A DNA stretch of 55,227 nucleotides from Streptomyces roseicoloratus. Lineage in GTDB: Bacteria; Actinomycetota; Actinomycetes; Streptomycetales; Streptomycetaceae. Shown here one piece after another: positions 23,770-31,536 of this stretch. Every line of letters begins with the position of its first letter. The first letter of the stretch is position 1. Position numbers and translations under genes: made by a program. Where the stretch lies: contig NZ_SDOY01000088.1 of NCBI RefSeq assembly GCF_004117935.1, forward strand, positions 1 through 55,227, written 5' to 3'. Under the pieces are notes generated by a model. That model searched no databases. It saw only the letters and a list, made by a program, of their open reading frames with translations, and was not told the origin of the DNA.

Positions 23770-24063
23770 TCAGAACGGGGGCTCGTCCGGCCAGGCCGGG
23801 ACGGGCAGGAGCCGGATGCGCCAGGTGGGCCGGTTCGTCCAGCAGCCGCACGCCTCCATCTCCGGGTTCGCGCCGTCGACCCACCAGCCGCCGTCGCCCT
23901 GGCAGTCGGGGCAGGAGCGGCGGGGCTGGGGCGTCAGCTCGATGCGGTGCCGGTCGGCGTACAGCCGCCGGTGCCCGGCCTTGAGCGCGACGGCGACAGC
24001 CCCGGCTGCGGCGGCCGGGAGCGCGGCGAGCGCCAGGGCGGCCCGCAGGCGGCGGCCGGTCAC
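23770..24063 (-). CDS. Small membrane protein with zinc ribbon, 97 aa
   Basis: GTG 24063 overlaps the upstream stop (GTGA). An N-terminal hydrophobic helix (LAALALAALPAAAAGAVAVAL) is followed by RSCPDCQGDGGWWVDGANPEMEACGCW, a DnaJ-like CxxCxGxG...CxC zinc module. Likely membrane-bound with the ribbon inside. No family name. Last gene before the terminator at 23737. Confidence 0.65.
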   Translation of the reverse strand: MTGRRLRAALALAALPAAAAGAVAVALKAGHRRLYADRHRIELTPQPRRSCPDCQGDGGWWVDGANPEMEACGCWTNRPTWRIRLLPVPAWPDEPPF

Positions 24064-24308
24064 GTCAGCGGGATCGCGCGGCAGGCGGTGGCGTGGTCGT
24101 TGGCGTCCGGCCGGATGCGGAACAGGTAGCTGACTTCCGGGCTGCGGGAGGAGTCGCCGCAGCCGAGGCAGCTCCAGCGGTTGTCGTGGGCGTTCTCGCC
24201 GGAGCCGGTGACGTCGACGTACGAGCCGCCGGTGGTGACGAACCGGATGAGCAGGCCCCTGGGTCGGGTGGGCTCGGTGAAGGCGGAGGCGCGAACGGCG
24301 GTGCTCAT
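24060..24308 (-). CDS. Small zinc-binding-like protein, 82 aa
   Basis: ATG 24308. LLIRFVTTGGSYVDVTGSGENAHDNRWSCLGCGD, then a Ser-rich turn and ANDHATACRAIP. The CxxC...H...C pattern suits a small zinc fold. Such peptides accompany Streptomyces mobile elements. Coupled to the membrane zinc-ribbon gene. Confidence 0.6.
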   Translation of the reverse strand: MSTAVRASAFTEPTRPRGLLIRFVTTGGSYVDVTGSGENAHDNRWSCLGCGDSSRSPEVSYLFRIRPDANDHATACRAIPLT

Positions 24309-24328
24309 GGGCTGGTGATCCTCTCGGT

Positions 24329-24760
24329 TCAGGCGGCGAGCCGGTGATCCGGTGCCGGGGGAGCGATGTAGGAGGTGGGGTCGGCGGGCGTGCCGTCGAA
24401 GCACTCCAGGCACGACCCCAAGGTCTGCAAGGGAAGGCAGTGGAAATAGCGCCGGCCACAGGGCCCGGGACATGTCTGACGAGCAGCCATCGCCTTGTCG
24501 AGCGCGGCCTCCTTCGCGAGCGTCATCGGGAACTTCGGCTTCGCCAGGTCGATCCGGTACAGCCACGCCCACCGCTTCCCGCCGCGGCATTCGATCCGGG
24601 CGACCGGCTCGGCTCCTCCGGGGCGCAGCCCCATCTCCCGCAGCTGGCGGCGGGTGGCGAGGTTCGTACGCCCGGCCTGCTTCCACCGGAAGACCGGTAG
24701 CGAGCCGTCGCCGGGGTCGTGCGGGTCGACGTCGACCAGGTCCTGGTCCTGGTCGGCCAT
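24329..24760 (-). CDS. RRQRL-motif zinc-binding protein family, 143 aa
   Basis: ATG 24760 (an alternative GTG lies 3 nt before) with GGAG upstream. LPVFRWKQAGRTNLATRRQLREMGLRPGG is the hallmark N-terminus of the actinobacterial RRQ(R)L family, followed by WLYRIDLAKPKFPMT and KAMAARQTCPGPCGRRYFHC...CLEC, the zinc-binding cysteines. The family lives on conjugative elements, and its function is unknown. Recognition is from memory of the motif, so the assignment is good but not proven. Confidence 0.8.
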   Translation of the reverse strand: MADQDQDLVDVDPHDPGDGSLPVFRWKQAGRTNLATRRQLREMGLRPGGAEPVARIECRGGKRWAWLYRIDLAKPKFPMTLAKEAALDKAMAARQTCPGPCGRRYFHCLPLQTLGSCLECFDGTPADPTSYIAPPAPDHRLAA

Positions 24761-24956
24761 CACCTGCTCCAGGTGCCGGGGAGCCGGGCGGGGCGGCGGG
24801 GGTAGCGAGGGCCGGGGCGCTGCGGGCGCGGGCGCCCGATCCGGCGGCGCGGACGGGGAGTGAGCACGAGGTGTCCTCCAACAAGGGGTTGATGGCGGGC
24901 AGTGCTGCGCCCCGTCGGCGGGCGGTCCGTCGACGGGGCGTGAGGAATGGGGGGCG

Positions 24957-24981
24957 GTGGCCGGGCGGCCTGCCCGGTCAC
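24957..24981 (-). terminator. Hairpin after the 146-aa gene
   Basis: Imperfect stem (GTGGCCGGGC with GCCCGGTCAC, one mismatch) with a 5-nt loop. The surrounding gap 24764-25042 shows no gene. Confidence 0.5.
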
Positions 24982-25042
24982 CGGGACCAGCCGCCCCCGG
25001 GGGTGGGGGCGGTGGTGCCGGTGGCCGGACGGGGTGACCGGA

Positions 25043-25483
25043 TCAGCGGGTGGCCGCGAGGGCGGCGGTGCGGGCGCGGTGGACGTCGTGGCGGCGGGGC
25101 CGGGTGCCGCTGTGGGAGGTGCACAGGGCGTCGGGCTGGGAGTCGCAGGCCGGGCAGGCGACGGCGAGCGCGGGGTTGGTCAGCGCGGGCGCCTGGTCCG
25201 GGGTGAGGTCCTGCGCTCCGGGGGCGTCGGCCTGGGGCGTGTTCTCGTCGGGGTACTGGGCGATGAGCTGGTCCAGGAGCTCGCGGATGCGGTCGGCGTT
25301 GCCGCGGATCCACTCGGGGACGAGGTGCTGGATGTCGGTGTAGAAGGCGGCGGTGTCGCGGGGGTCGGCGGCGAGCGCGTCCTTCAGGTGCGCCATGGCC
25401 GCGACCATCTCGGTGATCGCGGGGGCTTCGATTCGGCCGGGCTGGTGGCTGTGCTGGCAGTGCTGGATCTGAGGGGAGGTCAA
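25043..25483 (-). CDS. Zinc-finger-tail protein, 146 aa
   Basis: The start appears to be TTG 25483 with AAAGGAAC before it. The first 100 residues are acidic and helical (ITEMVAAMAHLKDALAAD, IRELLDQLIAQY). The tail VACPACDSQPDALCTSHSGTRPRRHDVHRAR is the common actinobacterial zinc motif CPxC...C...H...HxxR. DNA or RNA contact is plausible. No further assignment. Confidence 0.7.
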   Translation of the reverse strand: MTSPQIQHCQHSHQPGRIEAPAITEMVAAMAHLKDALAADPRDTAAFYTDIQHLVPEWIRGNADRIRELLDQLIAQYPDENTPQADAPGAQDLTPDQAPALTNPALAVACPACDSQPDALCTSHSGTRPRRHDVHRARTAALAATR

Positions 25484-25525
25484 GGCGGTTCCTTTCGCGG
25501 GTGAAGGGGGTGGTCGGGGCCGGGG

Positions 25526-25861
25526 TCAGAGAGCGGCGGCGACGAGGAGGAGGGTGAGGGCGGCCGTCCCGCCGATCAGGAGGGCGGCGCCGGCGCTGGC
25601 CCACCAGTAGTGGCCCATCGTCTTCTCGTCGCGCAGGTCGCTGAGGCCGTCGGCGATGCGGGCGTGGAGCGCGGCCAGCGGGGACAGGGCGGCGTACCAG
25701 CGGCCGAGGCGGTCTATCTGGCCGGCGATCTCGTCGTCGGGGATGTGTCCGCCGTGGACTCCCTGGCGGTGGGCGGTGCCTTCGGCCTCCAGGTCGTCGG
25801 GGTCAAGGACGACGGGGCTGGTGGTGCGGCAGATGGTGCAGCGGTAGCGGTATCGGTGCAC
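25526..25861 (-). CDS. Small tail-anchored membrane protein with CxxC, 111 aa
   Basis: GTG 25861 with CAGGAG upstream. RYRCTICRTTSPVVLD at the N-terminus gives a CxxC knuckle. A soluble helical middle (LAALHARIADGLSDLRDEK) and one C-terminal membrane helix (AGAALLIGGTAALTLLLVAA) follow. Downstream of the 25911 terminator, so separately transcribed from the transfer genes. Confidence 0.6.
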   Translation of the reverse strand: MHRYRYRCTICRTTSPVVLDPDDLEAEGTAHRQGVHGGHIPDDEIAGQIDRLGRWYAALSPLAALHARIADGLSDLRDEKTMGHYWWASAGAALLIGGTAALTLLLVAAAL

Positions 25862-25910
25862 GGCGGTCGGGCTCCTGCGGGGTGAGGGTGGTTCGGGCAG
25901 GGAACGGCGA

Positions 25911-25942
25911 CGCCCCGCCCGGAAGGGGTTCCGGGCGGGGCG
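25911..25942 (-). terminator. Terminator of the transfer operon
   Basis: A perfect 13-bp stem (25911-25923 with 25930-25942) and a 6-nt loop. It follows the 54-aa reading frame ending at 25998, which supports that frame as the last gene of the operon. Confidence 0.8.
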
Positions 25943-25997
25943 CGAGGCCGAGCTGTGCGGTTGTGGTGTTCCTCCGCGTCTGGGCGGAGGCTGGTGG

Positions 25998-26162
25998 TCA
26001 GGTGTTGATCTGCCTGCGGACGTCTTCGACACGGCGCAGGATCTCGGTGGCCATGTCGGCGATCGTCTGGAGCTGCCTGTCGATGTCGGCCGGGTCCGAG
26101 CCGGTGAACGAGAACGACCGGTTGTCACGGTCCGGTTCGGGGTTGGTGAACGAGAACGACAA
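25998..26162 (-). CDS. Small peptide gene with SFSFT repeats, 54 aa
   Basis: A TTG start at 26162 with GGAG 5 nt upstream, 15 nt after the DUF6197-like gene. The N-terminus repeats SFSFTNPEPDRDN / SFSFTGSDPAD, followed by a helix DRQLQTIADMATEILRRVEDVRRQ. The terminator at 25911 follows. It was found by reading this strand directly. The non-ATG start keeps confidence moderate. Confidence 0.5.
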   Translation of the reverse strand: MSFSFTNPEPDRDNRSFSFTGSDPADIDRQLQTIADMATEILRRVEDVRRQINT

Positions 26163-26177
26163 GGCAGCTCCAGCCGG

Positions 26178-26639
26178 TCAGATGTTCATGTGGTGGGCAC
26201 GCCGGATGGCGGCCTCCCACACGCTACGCACCTGCGCTCCGCTGTGGGAGTCGTTCCAGGAGGGGATCGTCTCCCACTTCTTTCCGTGCTGGCGGCGGGC
26301 CTCGTCCAGCAGGAGGTTCCCGGCGTCGCGGTAGGCGGCGTTGCGGGCGCCGGCCGCGGCGCGCAGGGCGCCGATGGAGCAGCGGGCGCCCTCGGGGTGG
26401 ACGAGGGAGTACCTGGCCCAGCCGTGGGTGTCGAGGAAGTTGAGGGCGTCGGTGAGGGTCTTCTCCACCGGGCCGGTCAGGCGTACCGGAGGGGCGGTGG
26501 TGAGGGGAACCTGCGCGGGTGCCGCGAGGGCGGCGGGGGCGGCGGGTTCCGGGATGGGGTCGGGGTCGAGGAGCTGGAACGCCTTCGCGTACAGGTCCTG
26601 GTCGACGGGGGTGAATCCGTTCTGGGTTCGGGTGTTCAT
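26178..26639 (-). CDS. DUF6197-like protein, 153 aa
   Basis: ATG 26639 overlaps the FtsK-like stop (ATGA). After a Pro/Ala-rich N-terminus, the C-terminal 90 residues read TDALNFLDTHGWARY, GARCSIGALRAAAG, LLLDEARRQ and IPSWNDSHSGAQVRSVWEAAIRRA. That order (GW, CxxGA, WND, helix) fits DUF6197. It is regularly found on actinobacterial plasmids and its function is unknown. Confidence 0.75.
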   Translation of the reverse strand: MNTRTQNGFTPVDQDLYAKAFQLLDPDPIPEPAAPAALAAPAQVPLTTAPPVRLTGPVEKTLTDALNFLDTHGWARYSLVHPEGARCSIGALRAAAGARNAAYRDAGNLLLDEARRQHGKKWETIPSWNDSHSGAQVRSVWEAAIRRAHHMNI

Positions 26640-28852
26640 CCTGCTGCCTTCCACAGTCCGTTCTCGTTGGTGACCTCGCCCCGCTTCTTCAGCTCCGACA
26701 GCCGCGGCTTGACGTTCTTCGCGGAGGTCTCGAGCTTGCGGGCGATGGTTTCGGCGGTCATGGGGATGGAGTGCTCCTGGAGGAGCTCGAGGATGCGCGG
26801 CTTGATCAGCTCCTGTCCTTCGGGCGCCGCCGGGGCTCCACCCGGCCGGGCGGGCCCGGGGACGGCGTGGAGACCGGCGGGGTTGTGGTGGGCCGCCTCC
26901 TGGGTGGAGGGGGCGCCCTCGGCGGCGGCGAGGAGGTCGGCGAGGCTGCCGATCAGGTTCTTGCCGCGCTTGTCGACCATCGCCGTCTGGGCGACCGCGT
27001 CGCGCTCGCGCCAGGCGTCGCAGTCCTCGATCCCGACCGGCGGCTCGCCTCCGGCGAGGGAGACGGGCGGCACGTCCAGGTGCAGGGAACGGAACTGCAC
27101 GGCCTGCGAACCGGGCGTGAGCAAGTAGCCCAGGCCGAAGGTGCCGTCCTCGGGAGCGGCGGCAACCTCGGTGGCCAGGCCGGACATGTCGCGGTCGGCG
27201 ACCTTGGCGTACTGGCCGGGCCACTGCGAGGGAATCATCGACAGGTCGATGCCCTCCGCGCCCTCCACCGCGTTCGCCCCGACCAGGTTGCCCTGGCCCC
27301 TGGCGCAGCGCAGGAACACCGCGCCACCGCCGATGAGGAGCTGGGAGCGGATGACCGTGCTGTTGCCGAGGTCTTCGGCGAGCGGGGTCTGGGTGGCCAG
27401 GACGACGCCGATGCCCCGCTTGAGGGAGCGGCGGGTCAGCTGCTCCACGATCGCCTTGGCCTCCAGGTGGTACGGGGAGGAGGCCGACAGCAGCATGTGC
27501 GCTTCGTCGATGACGACCAGGACCAGCGGGTCGGTGAACGGGAACGCCGGGCTGCGGTAGCGGGCTTCGCGGTCGAGCATCATCGCGTAGGCCAGGCGAA
27601 GCGCGCCCATCGCCTCGTCCAGGCCGTCCCCGAGGTAGGCCGCGAGGGAGGCGCCGGCGATGGTCCCGGCCTGCGGGGAGGCGAGGATCACCGCGATGCC
27701 GGAGAGGTGCGCGGAGAGCAGGATCTGCTCCAGCAGCCCGGACTTGCCCGACCTCGATCCGCCCACGAGGTAGAGGTGGCGGGCACCGGACCCGGGCTGC
27801 GCGAGCGGCAGGAGCGCGGGGCGGCTGTCGACGTAGGTACCGGCCCGCACGTAACCGCGCGAGTCCATCGACAACTCGTCCAGGACCGAGGAGAGCATCG
27901 TGCCGTGCATCAGCGCGTGCTCCTTCATCACCCGGATCCCCATCTGGCTGGGCTTGTCACCGGGGGACAGGGCGATCTGGATCGTCTCCAGGTCCAAGTT
28001 GCCCGCGAGGTCCTGGAGGTTGACGGTCCCGATCGCCCGGCGGTCGCGGGTCGCGATGCCCTCCCAGTCCTTCGGCCCGTCGTAGCGGGTGACGGTCAGG
28101 GTCGTGCCGGGCATCGCGCCTTCCGGCACGGCCACGTACGCCGCCCACAGCTCCTCGGGCGTCGTGGGAGTACCGGCCGTGATCTGCGGCTGCGCCGCCG
28201 GCGCCGTCAGCTGCACGGTGACCGGCAGCGCGTTGGGCGCGAAGTGCTTCGGGTCGCCCAGCTCCACCTGGGAGACGGGGACATGGTAGACGGAGGCGAT
28301 GTCGACTTCCCGGACCTTCACCTGCTGCCCGGGGGGCAGGGTGATGATCCCGGTGAACGACACCTGGCTGTCGACCCGGAGGACGAGCTGCTCCAGGTTG
28401 GCGCCGGGCTGGATGAGCTTGCGGCCCTCGGTCTGGGTGGGGCCGGAGATGAACTCCGCCCAGAAGGCGGCGATCATCTGTTCCTGCGAGCTGAGCCCCT
28501 TCCCTGTGGCCGCGCCCTGGGTAGTGGTGGCGGGCGTGAGGGCGGCTGCGGGGGTGTGGCCGGTGAGGTTGCGGTGGTGGGCCAGGGCGGCCGCCCCGGC
28601 CGGGACGGCGAGCCCGAGGGCGATCAGCGGGTTCCCGCCCGCGGCGAGGACCTCGCTGGCGGCGATGCCGCAGCCGGTGGTGGTGAGCCCGCACGCGATC
28701 AGGGACCGCAGAACCGGGGCGGAGGCGCCGACGGCCCACGCTCCGGCTCCGGCCGCCGCAGCGGCGAGGGCGGACCAGGGGCCGGCGACGAGTGGCACCA
28801 CCGCGAGAGCGGCGGGCGCGTACTGAACGAACTGAGCTCGGGTCGGCCCCAT
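26636..28852 (-). CDS. FtsK/SpoIIIE-type DNA translocase (TraB-like), 738 aa
   Basis: ATG 28852 with AAGGA. Two to four N-terminal membrane helices (residues about 10-95), a linker domain, then the motor: P-loop GGSRSGKSG near 361-369, Walker B LVLVVIDEAH near 441-450, and VVLATQTPLAED. The C-terminus (IKPRILELLQEHSIPMTAETIARKLE...) is a winged helix, as in TraB and FtsK gamma domains, which read DNA sequence. In Streptomyces a single TraB-type pump moves double-stranded DNA between mycelia. This is very likely the transfer motor of the plasmid. I see no clear TraB 8-bp recognition repeats in the window. Confidence 0.85.
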   Translation of the reverse strand: MGPTRAQFVQYAPAALAVVPLVAGPWSALAAAAAGAGAWAVGASAPVLRSLIACGLTTTGCGIAASEVLAAGGNPLIALGLAVPAGAAALAHHRNLTGHTPAAALTPATTTQGAATGKGLSSQEQMIAAFWAEFISGPTQTEGRKLIQPGANLEQLVLRVDSQVSFTGIITLPPGQQVKVREVDIASVYHVPVSQVELGDPKHFAPNALPVTVQLTAPAAQPQITAGTPTTPEELWAAYVAVPEGAMPGTTLTVTRYDGPKDWEGIATRDRRAIGTVNLQDLAGNLDLETIQIALSPGDKPSQMGIRVMKEHALMHGTMLSSVLDELSMDSRGYVRAGTYVDSRPALLPLAQPGSGARHLYLVGGSRSGKSGLLEQILLSAHLSGIAVILASPQAGTIAGASLAAYLGDGLDEAMGALRLAYAMMLDREARYRSPAFPFTDPLVLVVIDEAHMLLSASSPYHLEAKAIVEQLTRRSLKRGIGVVLATQTPLAEDLGNSTVIRSQLLIGGGAVFLRCARGQGNLVGANAVEGAEGIDLSMIPSQWPGQYAKVADRDMSGLATEVAAAPEDGTFGLGYLLTPGSQAVQFRSLHLDVPPVSLAGGEPPVGIEDCDAWRERDAVAQTAMVDKRGKNLIGSLADLLAAAEGAPSTQEAAHHNPAGLHAVPGPARPGGAPAAPEGQELIKPRILELLQEHSIPMTAETIARKLETSAKNVKPRLSELKKRGEVTNENGLWKAAG

Positions 28853-28867
28853 GATCCTTCGGTCTCC

Positions 28868-29260
28868 TTAACTCTGGGCGTAGAAGCCGGCTTCGGCCAT
28901 CTCGACGGGGGAGGAGTCGACCGCGTCGGCGATGCCGCCGTGGTCGTTCTCGGTGGTGGTCTTCGCGTCGTCGGCGGCCGCGGAGGCGCTGTCGGCGGCG
29001 GAGGTGTAGGCGCCGGCCGCGTCCTTGACGCCGGTCATGGTCAGCGCGGCGTCGGCGAACTCGGAGGTCGTGGCGTCGTCGACGGCCAGCGCCTTCATCG
29101 TCTCGGAGGCGTCCAGCATCTGTTCGGCGGCGTCGTCGACGTCGGCGGCGAGCTTGGTGACGGTCTGGGCGTGGGCGTGGACCTTGTGGGTGAGCCAGGC
29201 CAGCTTGGTGCGCAGCGCCGCGTAGTTCGCGGCGTCCTTGAGGGTCTCGGTGGCGCTCAT
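28868..29260 (-). CDS. Helical protein with HGGI...FY tail, 130 aa
   Basis: ATG 29260. It is almost wholly helical, with LAADVDDAAEQMLDASETMKAL and AAGAYTSAADSASAAADDAK. The C-terminal tail reads HGGIADAVDSSPVEMAEAGFY, which recurs at the end of the adjacent 353-aa membrane protein (HGGIFRAVADSPLTKPAERDFY). Sited between that protein and the FtsK-like motor. A substrate or structural part of the transfer apparatus is inferred. Confidence 0.7.
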   Translation of the reverse strand: MSATETLKDAANYAALRTKLAWLTHKVHAHAQTVTKLAADVDDAAEQMLDASETMKALAVDDATTSEFADAALTMTGVKDAAGAYTSAADSASAAADDAKTTTENDHGGIADAVDSSPVEMAEAGFYAQS

Positions 29261-29280
29261 GCGGGGCGTCTCCTGTCTGT

Positions 29281-30342
29281 TCAGCGGGCGTTGTAGAAGT
29301 CGCGCTCGGCGGGCTTGGTCAGGGGGGAGTCGGCGACGGCCCGGAAGATGCCGCCGTGCCGGGCCTCGGCGTTCGCGGACGCGGTGCGGCACGCCTCCTC
29401 GCCGCCCTGGATCTTGTCGTGGACGTCCTTGGCGGCGGCGGCCTGGAGGTCGAGCTGCTCCTTGAGCACCTCGCACTTGGCGATGAGGTTCGCGCCGACG
29501 CCCTTCGCGGTGATCTCGGCGATGAGCGTGTCGCAGTCCGTGGCCAGCTCCAGGGCCTCGTCCATGAGCTCCAGGGCGGTGTCGGTGCTGGCCTGGCACA
29601 GGGTGGCCGAGCCGTCGGCGAGGTCGATGACCTGGGTGAGGGTCATGACCTCGCCGCCGCTGTAGGTGCGGGACTTGCCTGCGGCGGTCGTGACGTGGAC
29701 GCCCTTGTCGTCGACGGTCGCGGTGTGCGGGACGGGCGGGTTGGGCTGCATAGAGGGGTCCTTCCGGATGTGGTCGGGCAGCTTGACGGTGCGGGGCCGC
29801 GGGATGGTGCCCGAGGGCGGGACCGCGGACCCCGGCGGCACCGTCACCGGTGGCTCCGTCGGCGGCGGGGGAGCCGTCGGCGGAGTCGTCGGGGGCGGCG
29901 GGGCCGTCGGCGGCGGGGGCGCGGACGGCGGTGGAGGAGTCGTCGGGGGCGGGGGCGTTGTCGGCGGCGGGGGCGCGGACGGTGGCGTCGTCGAGGACGA
30001 GGTCCCCTTCGGCGTCGTCGAGGACGGCTTCCCCTTCGACGGCTTCGCCTCAGAGGGGTCTGCGGAAGGGGAAACGGAAGGCTTGTCGGTCGGCTTCTTG
30101 AGGTAGGCCGAGCGCCATCCGTCGCGCAGGCCACCGGCCATATGTGCGCCCGCCAGCAGGCCGTAATGCGTTTTCGCCGCGATGTTGTACGGCGTGTTTC
30201 GGAATGTGTCCGGAGTCCGGGACGGCTCCCATTTCGATTTCGGTTTAGCGGGGGGCTTTTTGATTCCCGCCTCTTCGTATTTCCCGTGCGTTTTCTCCAC
30301 GCCGAACAGGTAGCTGATGGCGAGGAGTACGAGGAGTTCCAT
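29281..30342 (-). CDS. Membrane-anchored proline-rich transfer protein with HGGI...FY tail, 353 aa
   Basis: ATG 30342 with AGGGAGGG before it. The first 15 residues (MELLVLLAISYLFGV) form one membrane helix. A basic part follows, then a Thr/Pro-rich stretch of PPPPTTP repeats (about 100-170) that could span a wide space. The last 135 residues are helical and homologous to the 130-aa neighbour, ending in the shared HGGI...SP...AE..FY tail. A TraB-associated spreading (Spd-like) role is inferred. Confidence 0.7.
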   Translation of the reverse strand: MELLVLLAISYLFGVEKTHGKYEEAGIKKPPAKPKSKWEPSRTPDTFRNTPYNIAAKTHYGLLAGAHMAGGLRDGWRSAYLKKPTDKPSVSPSADPSEAKPSKGKPSSTTPKGTSSSTTPPSAPPPPTTPPPPTTPPPPSAPPPPTAPPPPTTPPTAPPPPTEPPVTVPPGSAVPPSGTIPRPRTVKLPDHIRKDPSMQPNPPVPHTATVDDKGVHVTTAAGKSRTYSGGEVMTLTQVIDLADGSATLCQASTDTALELMDEALELATDCDTLIAEITAKGVGANLIAKCEVLKEQLDLQAAAAKDVHDKIQGGEEACRTASANAEARHGGIFRAVADSPLTKPAERDFYNAR

Positions 30343-30377
30343 GACCCTCCCTTCTGTGACTCTGTGTGGTTGAGGTC

Positions 30378-30478
30378 GGTTACCGGTTACCGGTTACAGG
30401 CCCGTGGGCCCCCGGTTCGGGTCGCCTGGCGGGCAGAACCGGGGGTCTCTGGGGGGCTGTAACCGGTAACCGGTAACC
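30378..30478. repeat. Nested inverted repeat with GGTTACC units
   Basis: The outer arms 30378-30399 and 30457-30478 are 22 nt and exactly complementary. Each is built of three GGTTAC repeats. Inner arms 30409-30418 and 30436-30445 (CCCCCGGTTC/GAACCGGGGG) are also perfect. It lies between two transfer genes on the same strand. It could be an attenuator-like hairpin or a site for a multimeric protein. Confidence 0.85.
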
Positions 30479-30490
30479 ACAGGCGCTCAC

Positions 30491-30709
30491 TCAGCGCGAC
30501 GACGAGCCGATGTTGTTCACGGTCGTGTTCGCCGTGTTGAACACCGACTCCAGCGTGGTGCGGATCTGCTCGCTGAACGGCGTGTAGGGCAGGAAGATCC
30601 CGGAGACGATCAGCATGATGCAGATCGCCATCTGCTTCCCCTTCGTCTTCTTGAAGGTGAAGAAGAGCGCCCAGCAGAACAGGGCGAGAGCGAAGAACTG
30701 GAGCGTCAT
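30491..30709 (-). CDS. Small membrane protein with two helices, 72 aa
   Basis: ATG 30709 (GTG 30718 is an alternative). Two membrane helices: LQFFALALFCWALFFTF and MAICIMLIVSGIFLPY, with a KKTKGK loop between them (positive-inside) and a polar tail IRTTLESVFNTANTTVNNIG. Such small Spd-type proteins help plasmid spread in mycelia. It begins one nt past the upstream stop. Confidence 0.7.
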   Translation of the reverse strand: MTLQFFALALFCWALFFTFKKTKGKQMAICIMLIVSGIFLPYTPFSEQIRTTLESVFNTANTTVNNIGSSSR

Positions 30710-30710
30710 T

Positions 30711-31367
30711 TCATGCACCCTTCTCGAAGGTGAATCCCTTGTCGTTCATGGGGGTTACCGCGCCCGAACCGGAGGGCGTGGAGAGTTTCTTGTAGGCGAT
30801 GAATCCGCCGCCCGCGACGAGCGCCACCCACAGCCAGGGGCTGGAGGTGATGCCGCTGTCGGAGCTGGCGCCGGCGGGCTGCTGGGCCCTGGAGGCCGTG
30901 CCGTTGAAGGTGGGGGCGGCGCACTCGGGGATCCGGGAGATCTCGAAGCCGGTCGCCTTGGCGACGGCCGCCGCGCGGTCCTTCATGCACTCGCGGTAGA
31001 CGGTCATCTCCCGCTCGTACGCGGCCTTGGCCGCGGCCTCCTCGATCTGCGCCCGCTGCTTGTCGGCCTCCGCTTCGACCAGGGCGTTTGCGGCGGCCTC
31101 CTGGGCGCGCGCACGCTCCTGGGCGGCCTGGTCGGCCTGCACGTTGGTGACGGCGATGACCGTTCCGCACACGGCGACGACGGCGATCGTGCCGCACACG
31201 GCGAGCGCCGCCGAGTTGCGGCGCATCCCGCCGACAGCGGCGGAGAAACGCGAGGTCGCGGGCTTCTCCGGCTTCTCCGGGGCCGGAGAAGCGGGGGACG
31301 TCGGAGGGGTCGGGGGGGTCTGGGGGTTCATGAGGCTGAACTCCTTGTCCCAGTCGATGCCGGACAT
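30711..31367 (-). CDS. Membrane protein with coiled coil and two helices, 218 aa
   Basis: ATG 31367 with AAGGAG. A Pro-rich N-terminus precedes the first membrane helix (SAALAVCGTIAVVAVCGTVIAVT), then a long Ala/Glu/Arg coiled coil (QAAQERARAQEAAANALVEAEADK...) with a Cys pair (YRECMKD...IPECAAP), and a second membrane helix (SSPWLWVALVAGGGFIAY). The coiled coil and Cys region would be outside. Transfer-related by context. Confidence 0.7.
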   Translation of the reverse strand: MSGIDWDKEFSLMNPQTPPTPPTSPASPAPEKPEKPATSRFSAAVGGMRRNSAALAVCGTIAVVAVCGTVIAVTNVQADQAAQERARAQEAAANALVEAEADKQRAQIEEAAAKAAYEREMTVYRECMKDRAAAVAKATGFEISRIPECAAPTFNGTASRAQQPAGASSDSGITSSPWLWVALVAGGGFIAYKKLSTPSGSGAVTPMNDKGFTFEKGA

Positions 31368-31479
31368 GGCTGATGAACTCCTTCTCGGTGTCGTTCGAGC
31401 CCGCCCAGGCGTGCCGGAAGCGGGGTCTGATCAGGGGAAACGTGCTGTACTGGGGGTGGCTGCTTCCGGCAGTCGCAGC

Positions 31480-31512
31480 GAGGGCCAGCCCACTTCCGAT
31501 GGGCTGGCCCTC
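31480..31512 (-). terminator. Terminator of the DUF2637 gene
   Basis: A perfect 13-bp stem (31480-31492 with 31500-31512) and a 7-nt loop, 25 nt past the stop at 31537. Confidence 0.8.
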
Positions 31513-31536
31513 ACTGGTGTGTGCCGGACGGGTGGG

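Noticed and set aside
24760..24981. 73-codon leftward frame between the RRQRL-type gene and the 146-aa gene
   Set aside because: Pro/Arg composition without domain, and it covers the hairpin at 24957.
29844..30106. Overlapping Gly-rich and Arg-rich frames across the proline-rich part of the 353-aa gene
   Set aside because: These are other-frame readings of the PPPPTTP repeats.
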